This document shows, one piece after another, positions 1-8,377 of a stretch of DNA of 64,000 nucleotides (position 1 is its first letter; every line of letters begins with the position of its first letter). The notes under the pieces are model-generated. The model was not told the DNA's origin. It saw only the letters and a list, made by a program, of their open reading frames with translations, and did not search any database. The translations under genes and the position numbers were made by a program. The DNA is from JBDHWI01 sp964590135 (GTDB lineage: Bacteria > Chloroflexota > Anaerolineae > J036 > Brachytrichaceae): positions 1 to 64,000 of the forward strand of contig CAZPVX010000009.1 of assembly GCA_964590135.1 (NCBI GenBank), read 5' to 3'.

Positions 1-523
1 AACGTAGTTGAGTCGTGAACCTCTACCATTGCTCTCCCCTGACACAAACTTGCGTAAATGACATTGCGCGAGAGCACAACGACTAGATATGAGCAGCGGC
101 AGAATGCAGTTGCAACAAATCTGCGTTTTATCTCGCAATTCGTTACAAACACACGCCGTTTAGCCGATTAAATTACCCCTCTCGCTACACAGATTGTCGT
201 ATCAACATGACATTGCTGCACTCTAAAATCCATCAAACTCATACAATTTCAAATCAAAGCGCTACTCGCCGGCCTTTTTCCGTGCCTTTGGCTGAATCTC
301 TATGAGATTCATTCAACACATGGCAATTTCCACGCGGTCGTCTCCAGAACTCGAGACCAACACACGAGTTCCACTGCGACGCATGTCGATTCATTTTCTT
401 ATGCAACGCGATGTCTGCACCAAAAGTGCGAAAGCACGGCAGGCTGGGTCAGTGGCAGGGAGCGCCGAGTGCGCTCGTGATCCAGATAAAGCTTTGCCAA
501 GCCCCCAGGAGCATCATCACACC
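1..523. other. gene-free AT-richer stretch
   Basis: No open frame here resembles a protein: the frame open from 302 has low-complexity, unrelated residues until about 563, where a real zinc-ribbon protein begins. The first 300 bases are visibly richer in A and T than the rest of the window, as expected for an intergenic or regulatory stretch. A short inverted repeat, AACTCG at 348-353 and CGAGTT at 365-370, is the only structure I noticed. The stretch may also hold the end of a gene lying to the left of the window. Confidence 0.5.
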
Positions 524-552
524 TTGACACTTACATTTATCGTGGCTAGAGT
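524..552 (+). promoter_or_regulatory. sigma-70-type promoter of zinc-ribbon gene
   Basis: A perfect -35 box TTGACA (524-529), a 17-nt spacer and the -10 box TAGAGT (547-552). Transcription would begin at about 559-560, on top of the GTG at 560 and just before the ATG at 563, so the mRNA is probably leaderless. This is the best -35/-10 pair I saw in the window. Confidence 0.65.
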
Positions 553-562
553 AGGCAATGTG

Positions 563-763
563 ATGCGCATGCAACAAGTTCCCGATGCATCCCTTAGCAT
601 CTTCCGTTTCAACACGGAAACAGGCGATTTCGTTGCAGAGAAAGATTGGGACCAATTTGAGAATTGCAAGCAGTGTCGAGGTCGTGCTGAGATCGATGAG
701 ATGCCTGAAGGCGATCTGGTGTGCCAGGTGTGCCGGGCTGCCCTGCCCAAGCCATCCACCTGA
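563..763 (+). CDS. small zinc-ribbon protein
   Basis: A 66-residue protein of unknown function. Two CxxC pairs (C35/C38 and C54/C57) with an acidic stretch between them look like one treble-clef or zinc-ribbon metal site; a likely beta region precedes it. The frame is open from 302, but the upstream residues look random and the promoter at 524-552 puts the transcript start at about 560, so a start at GTG 560, ATG 563 or ATG 569 is preferred. No Shine-Dalgarno sequence is present, which fits leaderless translation. It is monocistronic, with its own promoter and a strong terminator at 810-846. Many bacteria carry such small zinc-ribbon proteins with no known role, and nothing here narrows it down. 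Confidence 0.6.
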   Translation: MRMQQVPDASLSIFRFNTETGDFVAEKDWDQFENCKQCRGRAEIDEMPEGDLVCQVCRAALPKPST

Positions 764-809
764 TAAACCACTTGTATGTCAGGCGTGTCCTGAACCTACT
801 TTTGAGAGA

Positions 810-846
810 GCGGATGCCTTGGATGGCATCCGCTTTTCTTTTTCTC
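810..846 (+). terminator. rho-independent terminator
   Basis: A perfect 9-bp stem (GCGGATGCC at 810-818 with GGCATCCGC at 825-833), a 6-nt loop and a T-rich tail at 834-846. It ends the small zinc-ribbon gene and insulates the molybdopterin operon that follows. Confidence 0.85.
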
Positions 847-906
847 AGACGGGCGAACAAGCGTGCTAACATCCATCCACTGGAAAGGGAGGAGGATTCG
901 ACTGTG

Positions 907-1944
907 ATGACAACTCTGGAAACGCGGTCAACCGTCAAGCAATCCGCCGGCTCCGCTCCACAGCGCACACTCGACGCATTTGGCCGGCACATCCATTACC
1001 TGCGCGTCTCTCTGACCGACAAGTGCAACCTGCGCTGCGTCTATTGCATGCCAGAGCACATGGTGTTCCGCCCCAGCGAGGAATTGCTGACCGACGCCGA
1101 GCTCATGCAGGTGCTGCAGGTGATGAGCGCGCTTGGCTTCGACAAATTCCGATTAACAGGCGGCGAACCGACCGTGCGCCCTGGTATTGTGGATATCGTG
1201 CGCGAGATCGCCGGCCTGCCCAACACCCGCGAGATTGCCATGACCACCAACGGCATTCGCCTGGCGAAGTTGGCGCAGCCGTTGAAAGATGCCGGCCTGC
1301 GTCGCGTCAACATCAGCATCGACTCACTCGACGCGACCAAATTCAAGCGCATCACGCGCTGGGGCAATGTGTGCGATGTGCTGGCCGGCATTGAGGCATC
1401 CGAGCGCGCTGGTCTGCTACCGATCAAGCTCAACGCCGTGATCATTCGCGGCTTCAACGAAGAGGATGTCGTACCGCTGGCCGCGCTCACGCTGGAGCAT
1501 GACTGGCAGTTTCGCTTCATCGAGGTGATGCCCTTCGCCGGCGTGGCTGATTTCCAACAATCGCACATCATCACGACGCAGGAGATGATGCAGCAAATCG
1601 AAACGAAGCTGGGCAGGCTGACAATCGAGAACGCCGGCCAACTGGATGGCGAGGCAAAAATCTATCGCCTGCCCAACGCAAAGGGCGCTGTCGGCTTCAT
1701 CAGCCCTGTCACCGCTCCGTTCTGCGCCAGTTGCAACCGTGTGCGCCTAACTGCAGACGGCACGCTGCGGCTGTGCCTGTTGAAAGATGGCGAGTTGGAT
1801 TTGAAAACGCCGCTGCGGCGCGGCGCCACCGCTGACGACCTTGAAGGGCTGGTTCGCGAGGCGATCTGGCGCAAGCCGTGGGGGCATGATCTCGCGCGTG
1901 GCGTCATCCCCATGAACCGCATCATGAGCGAGATCGGCGGGTAG
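907..1944 (+). CDS. moaA: GTP 3',8-cyclase MoaA
   Basis: A radical-SAM enzyme of molybdenum cofactor synthesis that, with MoaC, turns GTP into cyclic pyranopterin monophosphate. The SAM-binding [4Fe-4S] motif CxxxCxxC is C40, C44 and C47. The second cluster, which binds GTP, has C273, C276 and C290. The protein is 345 residues, normal for the family, and keeps the C-terminal Gly-Gly needed for activity in known MoaA. The frame runs open far upstream, but AGGAGG at 890-895 points to GTG 904 (8 nt away) or ATG 907 (11 nt), and similarity begins here. It is the first gene of moaA-moaC-moaD-moaE; no moaB is present. Confidence 0.96.
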   Translation: MTTLETRSTVKQSAGSAPQRTLDAFGRHIHYLRVSLTDKCNLRCVYCMPEHMVFRPSEELLTDAELMQVLQVMSALGFDKFRLTGGEPTVRPGIVDIVREIAGLPNTREIAMTTNGIRLAKLAQPLKDAGLRRVNISIDSLDATKFKRITRWGNVCDVLAGIEASERAGLLPIKLNAVIIRGFNEEDVVPLAALTLEHDWQFRFIEVMPFAGVADFQQSHIITTQEMMQQIETKLGRLTIENAGQLDGEAKIYRLPNAKGAVGFISPVTAPFCASCNRVRLTADGTLRLCLLKDGELDLKTPLRRGATADDLEGLVREAIWRKPWGHDLARGVIPMNRIMSEIGG

Positions 1945-1965
1945 CCGTGAGTATGGATTTTTGAC

Positions 1966-2475
1966 GTGATGACGACGCACAAAACTGGATTGACCCATTT
2001 GAATGACGCCGGCGAGGCGCATATGGTGGATGTAGGCGGCAAAGCCGACACACATCGCATCGCCGAGGCACAGGCTCTTATCACGATGCAGCTGGCGACG
2101 CTGGCCGCCATCATGCAGGGCGATCTGAAAAAGGGCGACGCACTCGGCACGGCGCGCCTCGCCGGCATCATGGCTGCCAAGCGCACCAGCGACCTGATCC
2201 CACTCTGCCACCCCATCGCCTTGACCAAGGTGGAAGTGGCTCTGACGCCGGATGACGCGCGCAGCCAGATTCGCATCCTCGCCCGCGCAGAGTGCGTGGG
2301 CAAGACTGGCGTGGAGATGGAGGCGCTGACCGCCGCAAGCGTAGCCGCGCTCACCGTATACGACATGGCAAAGGCGCTCGATCGCAGCATGGTTATCAGC
2401 GACGTGCGATTGCTCAGCAAGCGCGGCGGCAAGAGCGGGGATTGGGATATAGAGAACGCAGGGCGCAACACGTAG
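1966..2475 (+). CDS. moaC: cyclic pyranopterin monophosphate synthase MoaC
   Basis: MoaC converts the MoaA product 3',8-cyclo-GTP into cyclic pyranopterin monophosphate. The 169-residue protein shows the family hallmarks: the N-terminal MVDVGGK segment, the active-site stretch SDLIPLCHP, GKTGVEMEALT, and an LLSKRGGKSGDW ending. Start is GTG 1966 or ATG 1969; either leaves about 20 nt after the moaA stop, so the genes are probably co-transcribed. The gap to moaD (2476-2518) is filled by a 7-nt-period repeat, listed separately. Confidence 0.96.
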   Translation: MMTTHKTGLTHLNDAGEAHMVDVGGKADTHRIAEAQALITMQLATLAAIMQGDLKKGDALGTARLAGIMAAKRTSDLIPLCHPIALTKVEVALTPDDARSQIRILARAECVGKTGVEMEALTAASVAALTVYDMAKALDRSMVISDVRLLSKRGGKSGDWDIENAGRNT

Positions 2476-2480
2476 CGCTT

Positions 2481-2515
2481 GCAACTCTGAACTTAAAACT
2501 CGCAACCCTCAAATC
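2481..2515 (+). repeat. degenerate heptamer array between moaC and moaD
   Basis: Five consecutive heptamers read GCAACTC, TGAACTT, AAAACTC, GCAACCC and TCAAATC, a loose NNAACTC consensus. They occupy almost the whole gap between the moaC stop (2475) and the moaD GTG (2519), where a ribosome-binding site would be expected. Similar 7-nt-period tracts occur elsewhere in the window. Confidence 0.6.
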
Positions 2516-2518
2516 CTC

Positions 2519-2782
2519 GTGAAGATCAAACTGTTTGCCACCTTGAAGGAGCGCGCCGGCGCAGCAGAGATTGACCTCGAACTGCCAGCGACGACCACCG
2601 TGCGAGAATTGCGCGCGGCGATCAGCCGGCAACACCCGGCGCTGGCCGAGTTGGCAGCGTGCTCCGTGGTATCAGTCAACCGTGAATTTGCCTTCAACGA
2701 AGACGCTGTGCAGCCGGCCGACGAAGTGGCGCTGTTCCCGCCCGTCAGCGGTGGTATCGTGTCTGTGTGCGACGCGCCTTGA
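2519..2782 (+). CDS. moaD: molybdopterin synthase small subunit MoaD, with a C-terminal tail
   Basis: A ubiquitin-like sulfur carrier of 87 residues that supplies the two sulfurs of molybdopterin after adenylation by a MoeB-type E1 and thiocarboxylation at its C-terminal glycine. The fold signature (MKIKLFATLKERAG at the start, FPPVSGG near the end) is clear. Oddly, the Gly-Gly is at residues 78-79 and is followed by eight more residues (IVSVCDAP); canonical MoaD ends at Gly-Gly. It would need trimming to work, or the tail is a sequence error. Start is GTG 2519 with no Shine-Dalgarno; a repeat array lies directly upstream. moaE follows 24 nt downstream. Confidence 0.9.
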   Translation: MKIKLFATLKERAGAAEIDLELPATTTVRELRAAISRQHPALAELAACSVVSVNREFAFNEDAVQPADEVALFPPVSGGIVSVCDAP

Positions 2783-2806
2783 AAGCGCGCCGCGCATTAC
2801 ATCACC

Positions 2807-3262
2807 ATGAGCGAGCCAACCATCCTTCGCATCTCCGCCGACCCAATCGACCTGAATGCGCTGCAATGCGAGGTGACCACGCCACGCGACGGCGCAGTAG
2901 TGCTGTTCACGGGCACCGTGCGCGGCATCACCGGCGATGACCATACCGACAAACTGGATTACGAAGCCTATGCCGAGATGGCGCTGTTGAAACTGCAGCA
3001 AGTGGCCGATGAGATGCGCGCACGCTTCGCTCAGATTCACGGTGTGGCGCTGGTGCAGCGCATCGGCGAGATGCGCGTGGGCGAGCCGACGGTGGCCGTG
3101 GTGGTGAGCGCCGGCCATCGCGGTGACGGCGCATTTGAAGCTGCCCGCTATGGCATCGACCGCTTGAAGCAGATCGTGCCGGTATGGAAGAGAGAGACGC
3201 GCCCCGACGGCTCATCGTGGATTGAGGGGGATTACACGCCGGCGCCGGCGGACAAACGCTAA
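2807..3262 (+). CDS. moaE: molybdopterin synthase catalytic subunit MoaE
   Basis: The 151-residue large subunit of molybdopterin synthase. It pairs with MoaD to insert the dithiolene sulfurs into cyclic pyranopterin monophosphate. The conserved RLKQIVPVWKRE segment holds K121 and K128, which align with the two catalytic lysines of the E. coli enzyme; GTVRG near residue 40 and the HRGDGAFEA stretch are also typical. It is the last gene of the moa operon. A membrane-protein gene begins only 4 nt after its stop, so transcription may run on. Confidence 0.95.
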   Translation: MSEPTILRISADPIDLNALQCEVTTPRDGAVVLFTGTVRGITGDDHTDKLDYEAYAEMALLKLQQVADEMRARFAQIHGVALVQRIGEMRVGEPTVAVVVSAGHRGDGAFEAARYGIDRLKQIVPVWKRETRPDGSSWIEGDYTPAPADKR

Positions 3263-3266
3263 CACC

Positions 3267-5318
3267 GTGTTCGGCTGGCTGCTCCAATCCCTCCCGCAGT
3301 TCATCCTGCTGCTGGCAGTGTGCGCCATGCTGTATCTCGCGCCAGGCTATGCGCTGTTGCAATGGCTTTGGCCGGCAGCCGCGCGGCCGCTGCATCCCGC
3401 CGAGCAGCTTGGATTGGCGATCGGTATTGGCATTGCGCTGCCGCCGGCGCTGCTGTATGCCGCGCACTTGATCGGTCTGAAGTGGAGCGCCGGCGCGACA
3501 TGGCTCTATCTCACCCTCGCCGGCATTGCGCTGATCGCGCCAACCGTTGTCAAGATTGCAAGGCGTCAACCATCGCCTGCCCTCAGATCCCCTCACCGAG
3601 AGCACAGGCAGTTGCAGGTTGGCTGGGTATTTGCGCTGCTGATCGGCATGACGCTGCTCGCGCTCACGATCCAGCTCTACATGGTGAACGACCTGCGCGC
3701 CGGCATGTTCGGTGATTCGGTGCATCACACCCTGATGGTGCAGCTGCTGCTGGAGCGCGGCGGCCTGTTCAGCAGTTGGCAGCCGTACGCGCCGCTCACC
3801 ACCTTCACCTATCACTTCGGCTTTCACAGCAATGCTGCGTTCTACGCCTGGCTCACTGGCGTGCCGGCCACGCTCAGCATGCTCATCATCGGGCAGGCGC
3901 TGAACGCCGCCACCGTGCCGCTGATCTTTGTCTTTACTGCGCGCGCGCTGCATGGCTTGGGCGACGGCAAATGGCCGCTCGCCCTGGCAGCTGGTCTGTG
4001 GGCGGGCGCCTTCGCCGGCTTCGTCAACCCCATGCCGGCGTTCTATGTGAACTGGGGGCGTTACACCCAACTCGCCGGCCAACTCATCACGATGGCGCTG
4101 GCTGTGGCATGGTTCGAGTTGATCGAGACCAGTCGCAGGGTGACGCTGCGCCGGCAAGCGCCGCTCATCGCGTTGGCTGCCTTGCTCACCGTCAGCCTGA
4201 TGCTCACGCACTACATCGTGCTGATGTTCGCGGTGGTCATCGTCAGCGCATATTTCCTGGCGACAGTTTTACGCGAGGGCAATTGGCGCAGCGCGATAAA
4301 GATGCTCGCGCCGGCAGCCATCACTGCGCTGATTGCGCTTGTCTTCGCATTGCCATGGATTCAAAACACGCTCACCTCGGGACTGGTGCGCAACACCACA
4401 ACCATGGCAACCGGCGCAGCCGGTGCAAACAGGCAAGCTGCCGCATCTGCACTCACGTCGATCACGCCGCTGTTCATTCGCCCATGGTTGCTGGCGCTGG
4501 CAGCGGTGGGTTTGCTGGCAGGGTTGGCGCGTCGGCACTGGCAGGCTGCGCTGTTCGCAGTGTGGGCCTTGTTGATGATCGTGCTGGTGACGCCGCAGAC
4601 GTTGGGGCTGCCCGGCGCCGGCGTGGTCGAGCAGTTCACCACCTACATCGCGCTGTATGTGCCGCTCATGCCGCTCGCCGGCTATGCGCTGGCTTCCGGG
4701 CAAGGCTGGCTCATCGACAATCTTGCGCCGCGCTGGCCAAAGGTCGATTTGCACAAAGTGATGGCCGGCCTCACTGCCGTCGTCATCGCCGCTATCTGCG
4801 CCTTCGGCCTGACATGGCTGCCCGGCATCGTCAATCGTAATCAGCAGATGCTGACCGCTGCCGATGAGCAGGCCATGCAATGGATTCGTGACAACGTGCC
4901 GGCGGATGCGCGCTTTGTCGTGAACACTTTCCCTGCGTATGGCGGCACGCTCATCGCCGGCGTCGATGGCGGTTGGTGGATCACGCAACTCACCGGCCGC
5001 TGGACGAACCTGCCACCCATGACGTATGGCAGCGAGAAGTGGGAGCGTGAAGATTTTTACGCCAGCACAAACGACTTTGTCGCATCGCTGCGCGGCAAGC
5101 CGTTGACTGATCTCGCACCGGTGGCGGTGAATCTGACGACGGCAGAGAATTTGCAGCGCCTGCGCGACGCCGGCATCACCCACGTTTACATCGGCGCGAA
5201 CGCCACACCCGGCCCAGACGTAGCCGACCACATCGATGTGAATGCCCTGCGCAACAGTGACGCCTTCCATTTGATCTACGACCAGGCCGGCGTGCTGATC
5301 TTCGAACTTGTACAATGA
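3267..5318 (+). CDS. large multi-pass membrane protein, GT-C-like
   Basis: A 683-residue protein with many hydrophobic segments and a soluble C-terminal part of about 170 residues beginning near WIRDNVPADARF. The layout (an acidic extracytoplasmic loop after the first helices, many helices, then a soluble tail) resembles GT-C membrane glycosyltransferases or related polytopic proteins of polysaccharide assembly, but I see no decisive motif. The frame is open from 3222, but that would overlap moaE with an Arg-rich start, so GTG 3267 is chosen. A glycosyltransferase follows at 5326, supporting a glycan role. A similar architecture occurs at 47886-50303. A short CT-rich tract lies in frame at about 3580-3605. 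Confidence 0.7.
   Translation: MFGWLLQSLPQFILLLAVCAMLYLAPGYALLQWLWPAAARPLHPAEQLGLAIGIGIALPPALLYAAHLIGLKWSAGATWLYLTLAGIALIAPTVVKIARRQPSPALRSPHREHRQLQVGWVFALLIGMTLLALTIQLYMVNDLRAGMFGDSVHHTLMVQLLLERGGLFSSWQPYAPLTTFTYHFGFHSNAAFYAWLTGVPATLSMLIIGQALNAATVPLIFVFTARALHGLGDGKWPLALAAGLWAGAFAGFVNPMPAFYVNWGRYTQLAGQLITMALAVAWFELIETSRRVTLRRQAPLIALAALLTVSLMLTHYIVLMFAVVIVSAYFLATVLREGNWRSAIKMLAPAAITALIALVFALPWIQNTLTSGLVRNTTTMATGAAGANRQAAASALTSITPLFIRPWLLALAAVGLLAGLARRHWQAALFAVWALLMIVLVTPQTLGLPGAGVVEQFTTYIALYVPLMPLAGYALASGQGWLIDNLAPRWPKVDLHKVMAGLTAVVIAAICAFGLTWLPGIVNRNQQMLTAADEQAMQWIRDNVPADARFVVNTFPAYGGTLIAGVDGGWWITQLTGRWTNLPPMTYGSEKWEREDFYASTNDFVASLRGKPLTDLAPVAVNLTTAENLQRLRDAGITHVYIGANATPGPDVADHIDVNALRNSDAFHLIYDQAGVLIFELVQ
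5311..5316 (+). promoter_or_regulatory. -10 box directly before GT4 start
   Basis: TACAAT lies 9 nt before the GTG at 5326, overlapping the end of the upstream gene. No convincing -35 is visible. It is one of several identical arrangements in the window that suggest leaderless mRNAs. Confidence 0.4.
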
Positions 5319-5325
5319 CGCGAAC

Positions 5326-6519
5326 GTGAAGATCTGCATCGTCGGCCCAACCTGGCCCTTTCGCGGCGGCATCGCCCACTACACCACGCTGCTCGTGAAG
5401 CACCTGCGCGAGGCCGGCCACCACGTTCGCTTTATCAGCTATCTGAAGCAATACCCGAAGTGGCTGTATCCAGGAAACACGGCCATGGATCCCAGCCCGG
5501 ATTCGAGCGTGCTGAAGATCGAGTGCGATCGTGTGCTGACGCCGTTGGGGCCGCTGACATGGTGGAAGGCATATCAAATCATCAAAGAAGAGCAGCCCGA
5601 CGTGCTGATCTTGCAATGGTGGACGCCGTTCTTCTCGCCGATGCTGTTCATGCTCACGCGACTGCTGCGCCGCAGCACCCAGACCCGCGTGATCTTCCTG
5701 TGCCATCATCTCATCGCACCTGACGGCGGCATCTTCGACTGGTTTCTGGCGCGGCGCATCTTATGGCGCGGCAATGGCTTCATCGTGATGAGCGAAGAGG
5801 ACTTCGCACTACTGCGGCGCGCGCTGCCATGGGCGCGCATCAAAGGCACCACCCACCCGCCCTACGATATCTTCAGCCGCGAACCTGTCGCCAAGACCGA
5901 CGCGCGCGCAAAGCTGGGGCTGGGACAGGATGAGAAAGTGATCCTGTTCTTCGGCTTCGTGCGGCGCTACAAAGGCTTGAAATATTTGATTGAGGCGCTG
6001 GCCGAAGTGCGCAGGGAGATGCCGGCGAAGCTGCTCGTCGTCGGCGAATTCTGGGAGGATGAGCGCCCATATCGCGACCAGGTGCGCCAGCTTGGCCTGA
6101 GCGAAGCGATCATCTTCCACAGCGGCTACGTGCCAAACGATCAGATGGCCATGTATTTCTCGGCTGCTGATGTCGTTGCCCTGCCCTACCTCGAAGCGAC
6201 TCAAAGCGGCATCGCACAGTTGGCAATTGGCTTCGAGCGGCCCATGATCGGCACGATAGTGGGTGGCATGGCTGACGTGGTGCGCGAGGGCGAGACCGGC
6301 TTGCTGGTGCCGCCGGCGGATAGCCGCGCGCTGGCGCAGGCCATTCTCAAGTTCTTTCGAGAGGAGTTGGCCGAGCCATTTGCGCAGAACATCCGCAAGG
6401 GCAAGGAGACTGCATCGTGGCAGCCGCTGGTGCAGTTGATTGAGGAGTTGGCCGAGCCGCTGCCACAACCAAAAGCCGAACATGCGCCGGCAACCATGTC
6501 CTCCCCGCGCGTGTTATAA
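5326..6519 (+). CDS. GT4-family glycosyltransferase
   Basis: A 397-residue GT-B glycosyltransferase of family 4. The N-terminal half opens with VKICIVGPTWPFRGGIAHYT, typical of the acceptor domain with its Gly-rich loop. The C-terminal donor domain has the ILFFGFVRRYKG start, an ALPYLEATQSGI segment matching the conserved nucleotide-sugar loop, and GETGLLVPPAD. The predicted role is sugar transfer onto a lipid- or glycan-linked acceptor at the cytoplasmic face of the membrane. A TTG at 5308 is in frame but overlaps the upstream gene, whereas GTG 5326 follows a -10 box, so 5326 is used. It sits between a GT-C-like gene and another GT4. Confidence 0.85.
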   Translation: MKICIVGPTWPFRGGIAHYTTLLVKHLREAGHHVRFISYLKQYPKWLYPGNTAMDPSPDSSVLKIECDRVLTPLGPLTWWKAYQIIKEEQPDVLILQWWTPFFSPMLFMLTRLLRRSTQTRVIFLCHHLIAPDGGIFDWFLARRILWRGNGFIVMSEEDFALLRRALPWARIKGTTHPPYDIFSREPVAKTDARAKLGLGQDEKVILFFGFVRRYKGLKYLIEALAEVRREMPAKLLVVGEFWEDERPYRDQVRQLGLSEAIIFHSGYVPNDQMAMYFSAADVVALPYLEATQSGIAQLAIGFERPMIGTIVGGMADVVREGETGLLVPPADSRALAQAILKFFREELAEPFAQNIRKGKETASWQPLVQLIEELAEPLPQPKAEHAPATMSSPRVL

Positions 6520-6601
6520 CGCTCATTTCACCAGGTCCATACTCTGCAGCCCATCGCGGCATCAAGACTCGCTCGGCCTGGCGGCCTTCCGACCTTAGCT
6601 C

Positions 6602-7804
6602 ATGCGCATCGCTTTCCTCTGCACCTCCGGCCTCGACAACGCTTCACCGCGCGGGCGCTGGCTGCCGCTGGCGAGCGAGTTGGCAAAGCTCGGCCATGAG
6701 CCACATCTGCTCCTGCTGCACCCTACATTCGATCGCATGAAAGATGGCGAGCGCGATTTCATGCAGGCCGGCGTGCACATCCAGCATGTCGCGCAGATGC
6801 ACGTCTACGGTTTGCCCGGCGAGCGGCGCTACTTCGGCGCGATGGAACTCGCGCGGGTATCGTGGCAGGCAGCCGGCGCATTGACAAAAGCAACCCTCAC
6901 GCTCAAGCCCGATCTCATTCATATCTGCAAGCCGCAACCGATCAACGGGCTGGCCGGCTGGCGCGCAGCGCGCACACTGCGCCTGCCGTTCCATCTCGAT
7001 TGCGACGACTACGAGGCCGGCGCCAATCGCGTAAGCAGCACCGCACAACGCGCGATCATCACGTGGTGGGAAGACCACCTGCCCAGACACGCCAAAGGCG
7101 TGACGGTGAACACGCGTTTCCTATTCGAGCGCGTGCAAGCACAAGGGGTGCCGGCGGCGCACATCGTGCATGTACCGAATGGCGTGAGCGATGTCGCCGT
7201 CGAGCCGATGATGCTTCCGCCGGCGATCGCAGCGTGGGCTGGCTGCCCCACCCTCGCGTATGTCGGCACCCTCAGCACGGTCGCGCATGGCGTCGACCTG
7301 CTGCTGGATGCGTTTGCATTGGTGCTGCGCGCCATGCCCGAGGCCAAACTGTTGATGGTGGGCGATGGTGATGACCGCGCCGGCCTGCTGGATCAGGCGC
7401 AGCAGTTGGGCGTGCAGCAGGCCATCCACTGGACAGGCCGTGTGCCGCCAGAAGAGGCGCGGCGTTGGTTCACATTGGCCGCCTGCTCAGTCGACCCGGT
7501 GAGCGACACGCCAGCCATGCGCGGTCGCTCACCGCTGAAGATCGTGGAGAGCCTGGCTGCCGGCGTGCCGGTGGTGGCGGGTGACGTGGGCGACCGGCGC
7601 GAGATGCTGGCGAATGGCAAGGCCGGCGTGCTGGTGCAGGCCGGCGATGCGGATGCACTGGCACAAGGCATTCTCGCCGTACTGCGCGATGCGGCCTTGC
7701 AGGCAAAGTTGGCGAGTGGCGCATTGCAACAGCGCAAGTGCTACATATGGTCGGCGCTGGTGCTAAGATGGCTCGACTCGTATGGATCAGGTCAGTCTGA
7801 GTGA
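6602..7804 (+). CDS. GT4-family glycosyltransferase
   Basis: A 400-residue GT-B enzyme of family 4. It starts MRIAFLCTSGLDNASPRGRW and has a HICKPQPING segment in the N-terminal domain and HVPNGV at the domain junction. The donor-binding half contains LAYVGTLS, a KIVESLAAGVPVVAGDVG segment (the family's E-x7-E-like site) and KAGVLVQAGD. The substrate is unknown. It lies 82 nt after the preceding glycosyltransferase. It converges with the lipoprotein gene on the minus strand, with a single base between the two stops and no terminator. Confidence 0.85.
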   Translation: MRIAFLCTSGLDNASPRGRWLPLASELAKLGHEPHLLLLHPTFDRMKDGERDFMQAGVHIQHVAQMHVYGLPGERRYFGAMELARVSWQAAGALTKATLTLKPDLIHICKPQPINGLAGWRAARTLRLPFHLDCDDYEAGANRVSSTAQRAIITWWEDHLPRHAKGVTVNTRFLFERVQAQGVPAAHIVHVPNGVSDVAVEPMMLPPAIAAWAGCPTLAYVGTLSTVAHGVDLLLDAFALVLRAMPEAKLLMVGDGDDRAGLLDQAQQLGVQQAIHWTGRVPPEEARRWFTLAACSVDPVSDTPAMRGRSPLKIVESLAAGVPVVAGDVGDRREMLANGKAGVLVQAGDADALAQGILAVLRDAALQAKLASGALQQRKCYIWSALVLRWLDSYGSGQSE

Positions 7805-7805
7805 T

Positions 7806-8303
7806 CTACTTTGGCAACTGCGTGAAGTCCAGCGTGCCCAGATCAGCGGTTCCCCCAGCTTTGACATCTGCAATCAGATCGGTTTGATCTTTGGGATTCT
7901 TCAGCATATAGGCCTGCCGCACAAGATCCATCACTATCGAGTAACGTCCGGGCTGCACATTGACAAATCGGAAGCTGCCGTCGGCCTGCAAGGTTGTGCG
8001 GGGCGAACCGGCGCGGTCATAGCCGGCAGCCATTTCATTACCGCTGGCATCCTTTATCAATTCTGCCAGATAAAGCACGCGCCCGGCCACAGGTTGCCCT
8101 TGCTCTAAAATCGTGCCGATGACACTGCCCAGCGTTGGGTCTTGGGTCGGCAAGGGAGCAGCTGAAGCATTGGGTTGGGCGATGGGCGAATTTAAGGGCG
8201 AGGCGAGCGGTGTGCCTGATGTCGGGTTGGGGGCGGACGCACTGCACGCCACAAGGGAAAGAAGCATCGCGCAAAGCGCGCCAGCTTTTAACAGTTTGTG
8301 CAT
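7806..8303 (-). CDS. secreted lipoprotein with carboxypeptidase-regulatory-like domain
   Basis: A 165-residue predicted lipoprotein. After a short basic start (MHKLLK) there is a hydrophobic signal with the lipobox LVAC, then a Pro/Ser/Asn-rich linker and a beta-rich domain with GTILEQGQPVAGRVLYL and DGSFRFVNVQPGRYSIVMD, characteristic of the CarboxypepD_reg/SpaA-like fold. The frame is open for 24 residues upstream, but only this ATG (8301-8303) gives a signal peptide, and AAGGTG lies just before it. It is downstream of the secreted repeat protein on the same strand, so both may be surface components. Confidence 0.75.
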   Translation of the reverse strand: MHKLLKAGALCAMLLSLVACSASAPNPTSGTPLASPLNSPIAQPNASAAPLPTQDPTLGSVIGTILEQGQPVAGRVLYLAELIKDASGNEMAAGYDRAGSPRTTLQADGSFRFVNVQPGRYSIVMDLVRQAYMLKNPKDQTDLIADVKAGGTADLGTLDFTQLPK

Positions 8304-8318
8304 GAACACCTTGCAACA

Positions 8319-8348
8319 ATCAAGGGCAACATTGCTGCTGCCCTTGAT
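8319..8348 (-). terminator. intercistronic hairpin
   Basis: A perfect 10-bp stem (ATCAAGGGCA with TGCCCTTGAT, 10-nt loop) lies between the repeat-protein gene and the lipoprotein gene. There is no U-tract, so it may act as an mRNA-stabilising or attenuating hairpin rather than a full terminator. Confidence 0.45.
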
Positions 8349-8377
8349 GTATTCTGAATGCGATTGATGCAACAAGC

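Noticed and set aside
302..562. N-terminal extension of the zinc-ribbon frame
   Set aside because: Residues look random, the promoter lies inside it, and similarity-like content begins only near 563.
2481..2515. CRISPR-like array
   Set aside because: Units are 7 nt and contiguous with no spacers; no cas genes are in the window.
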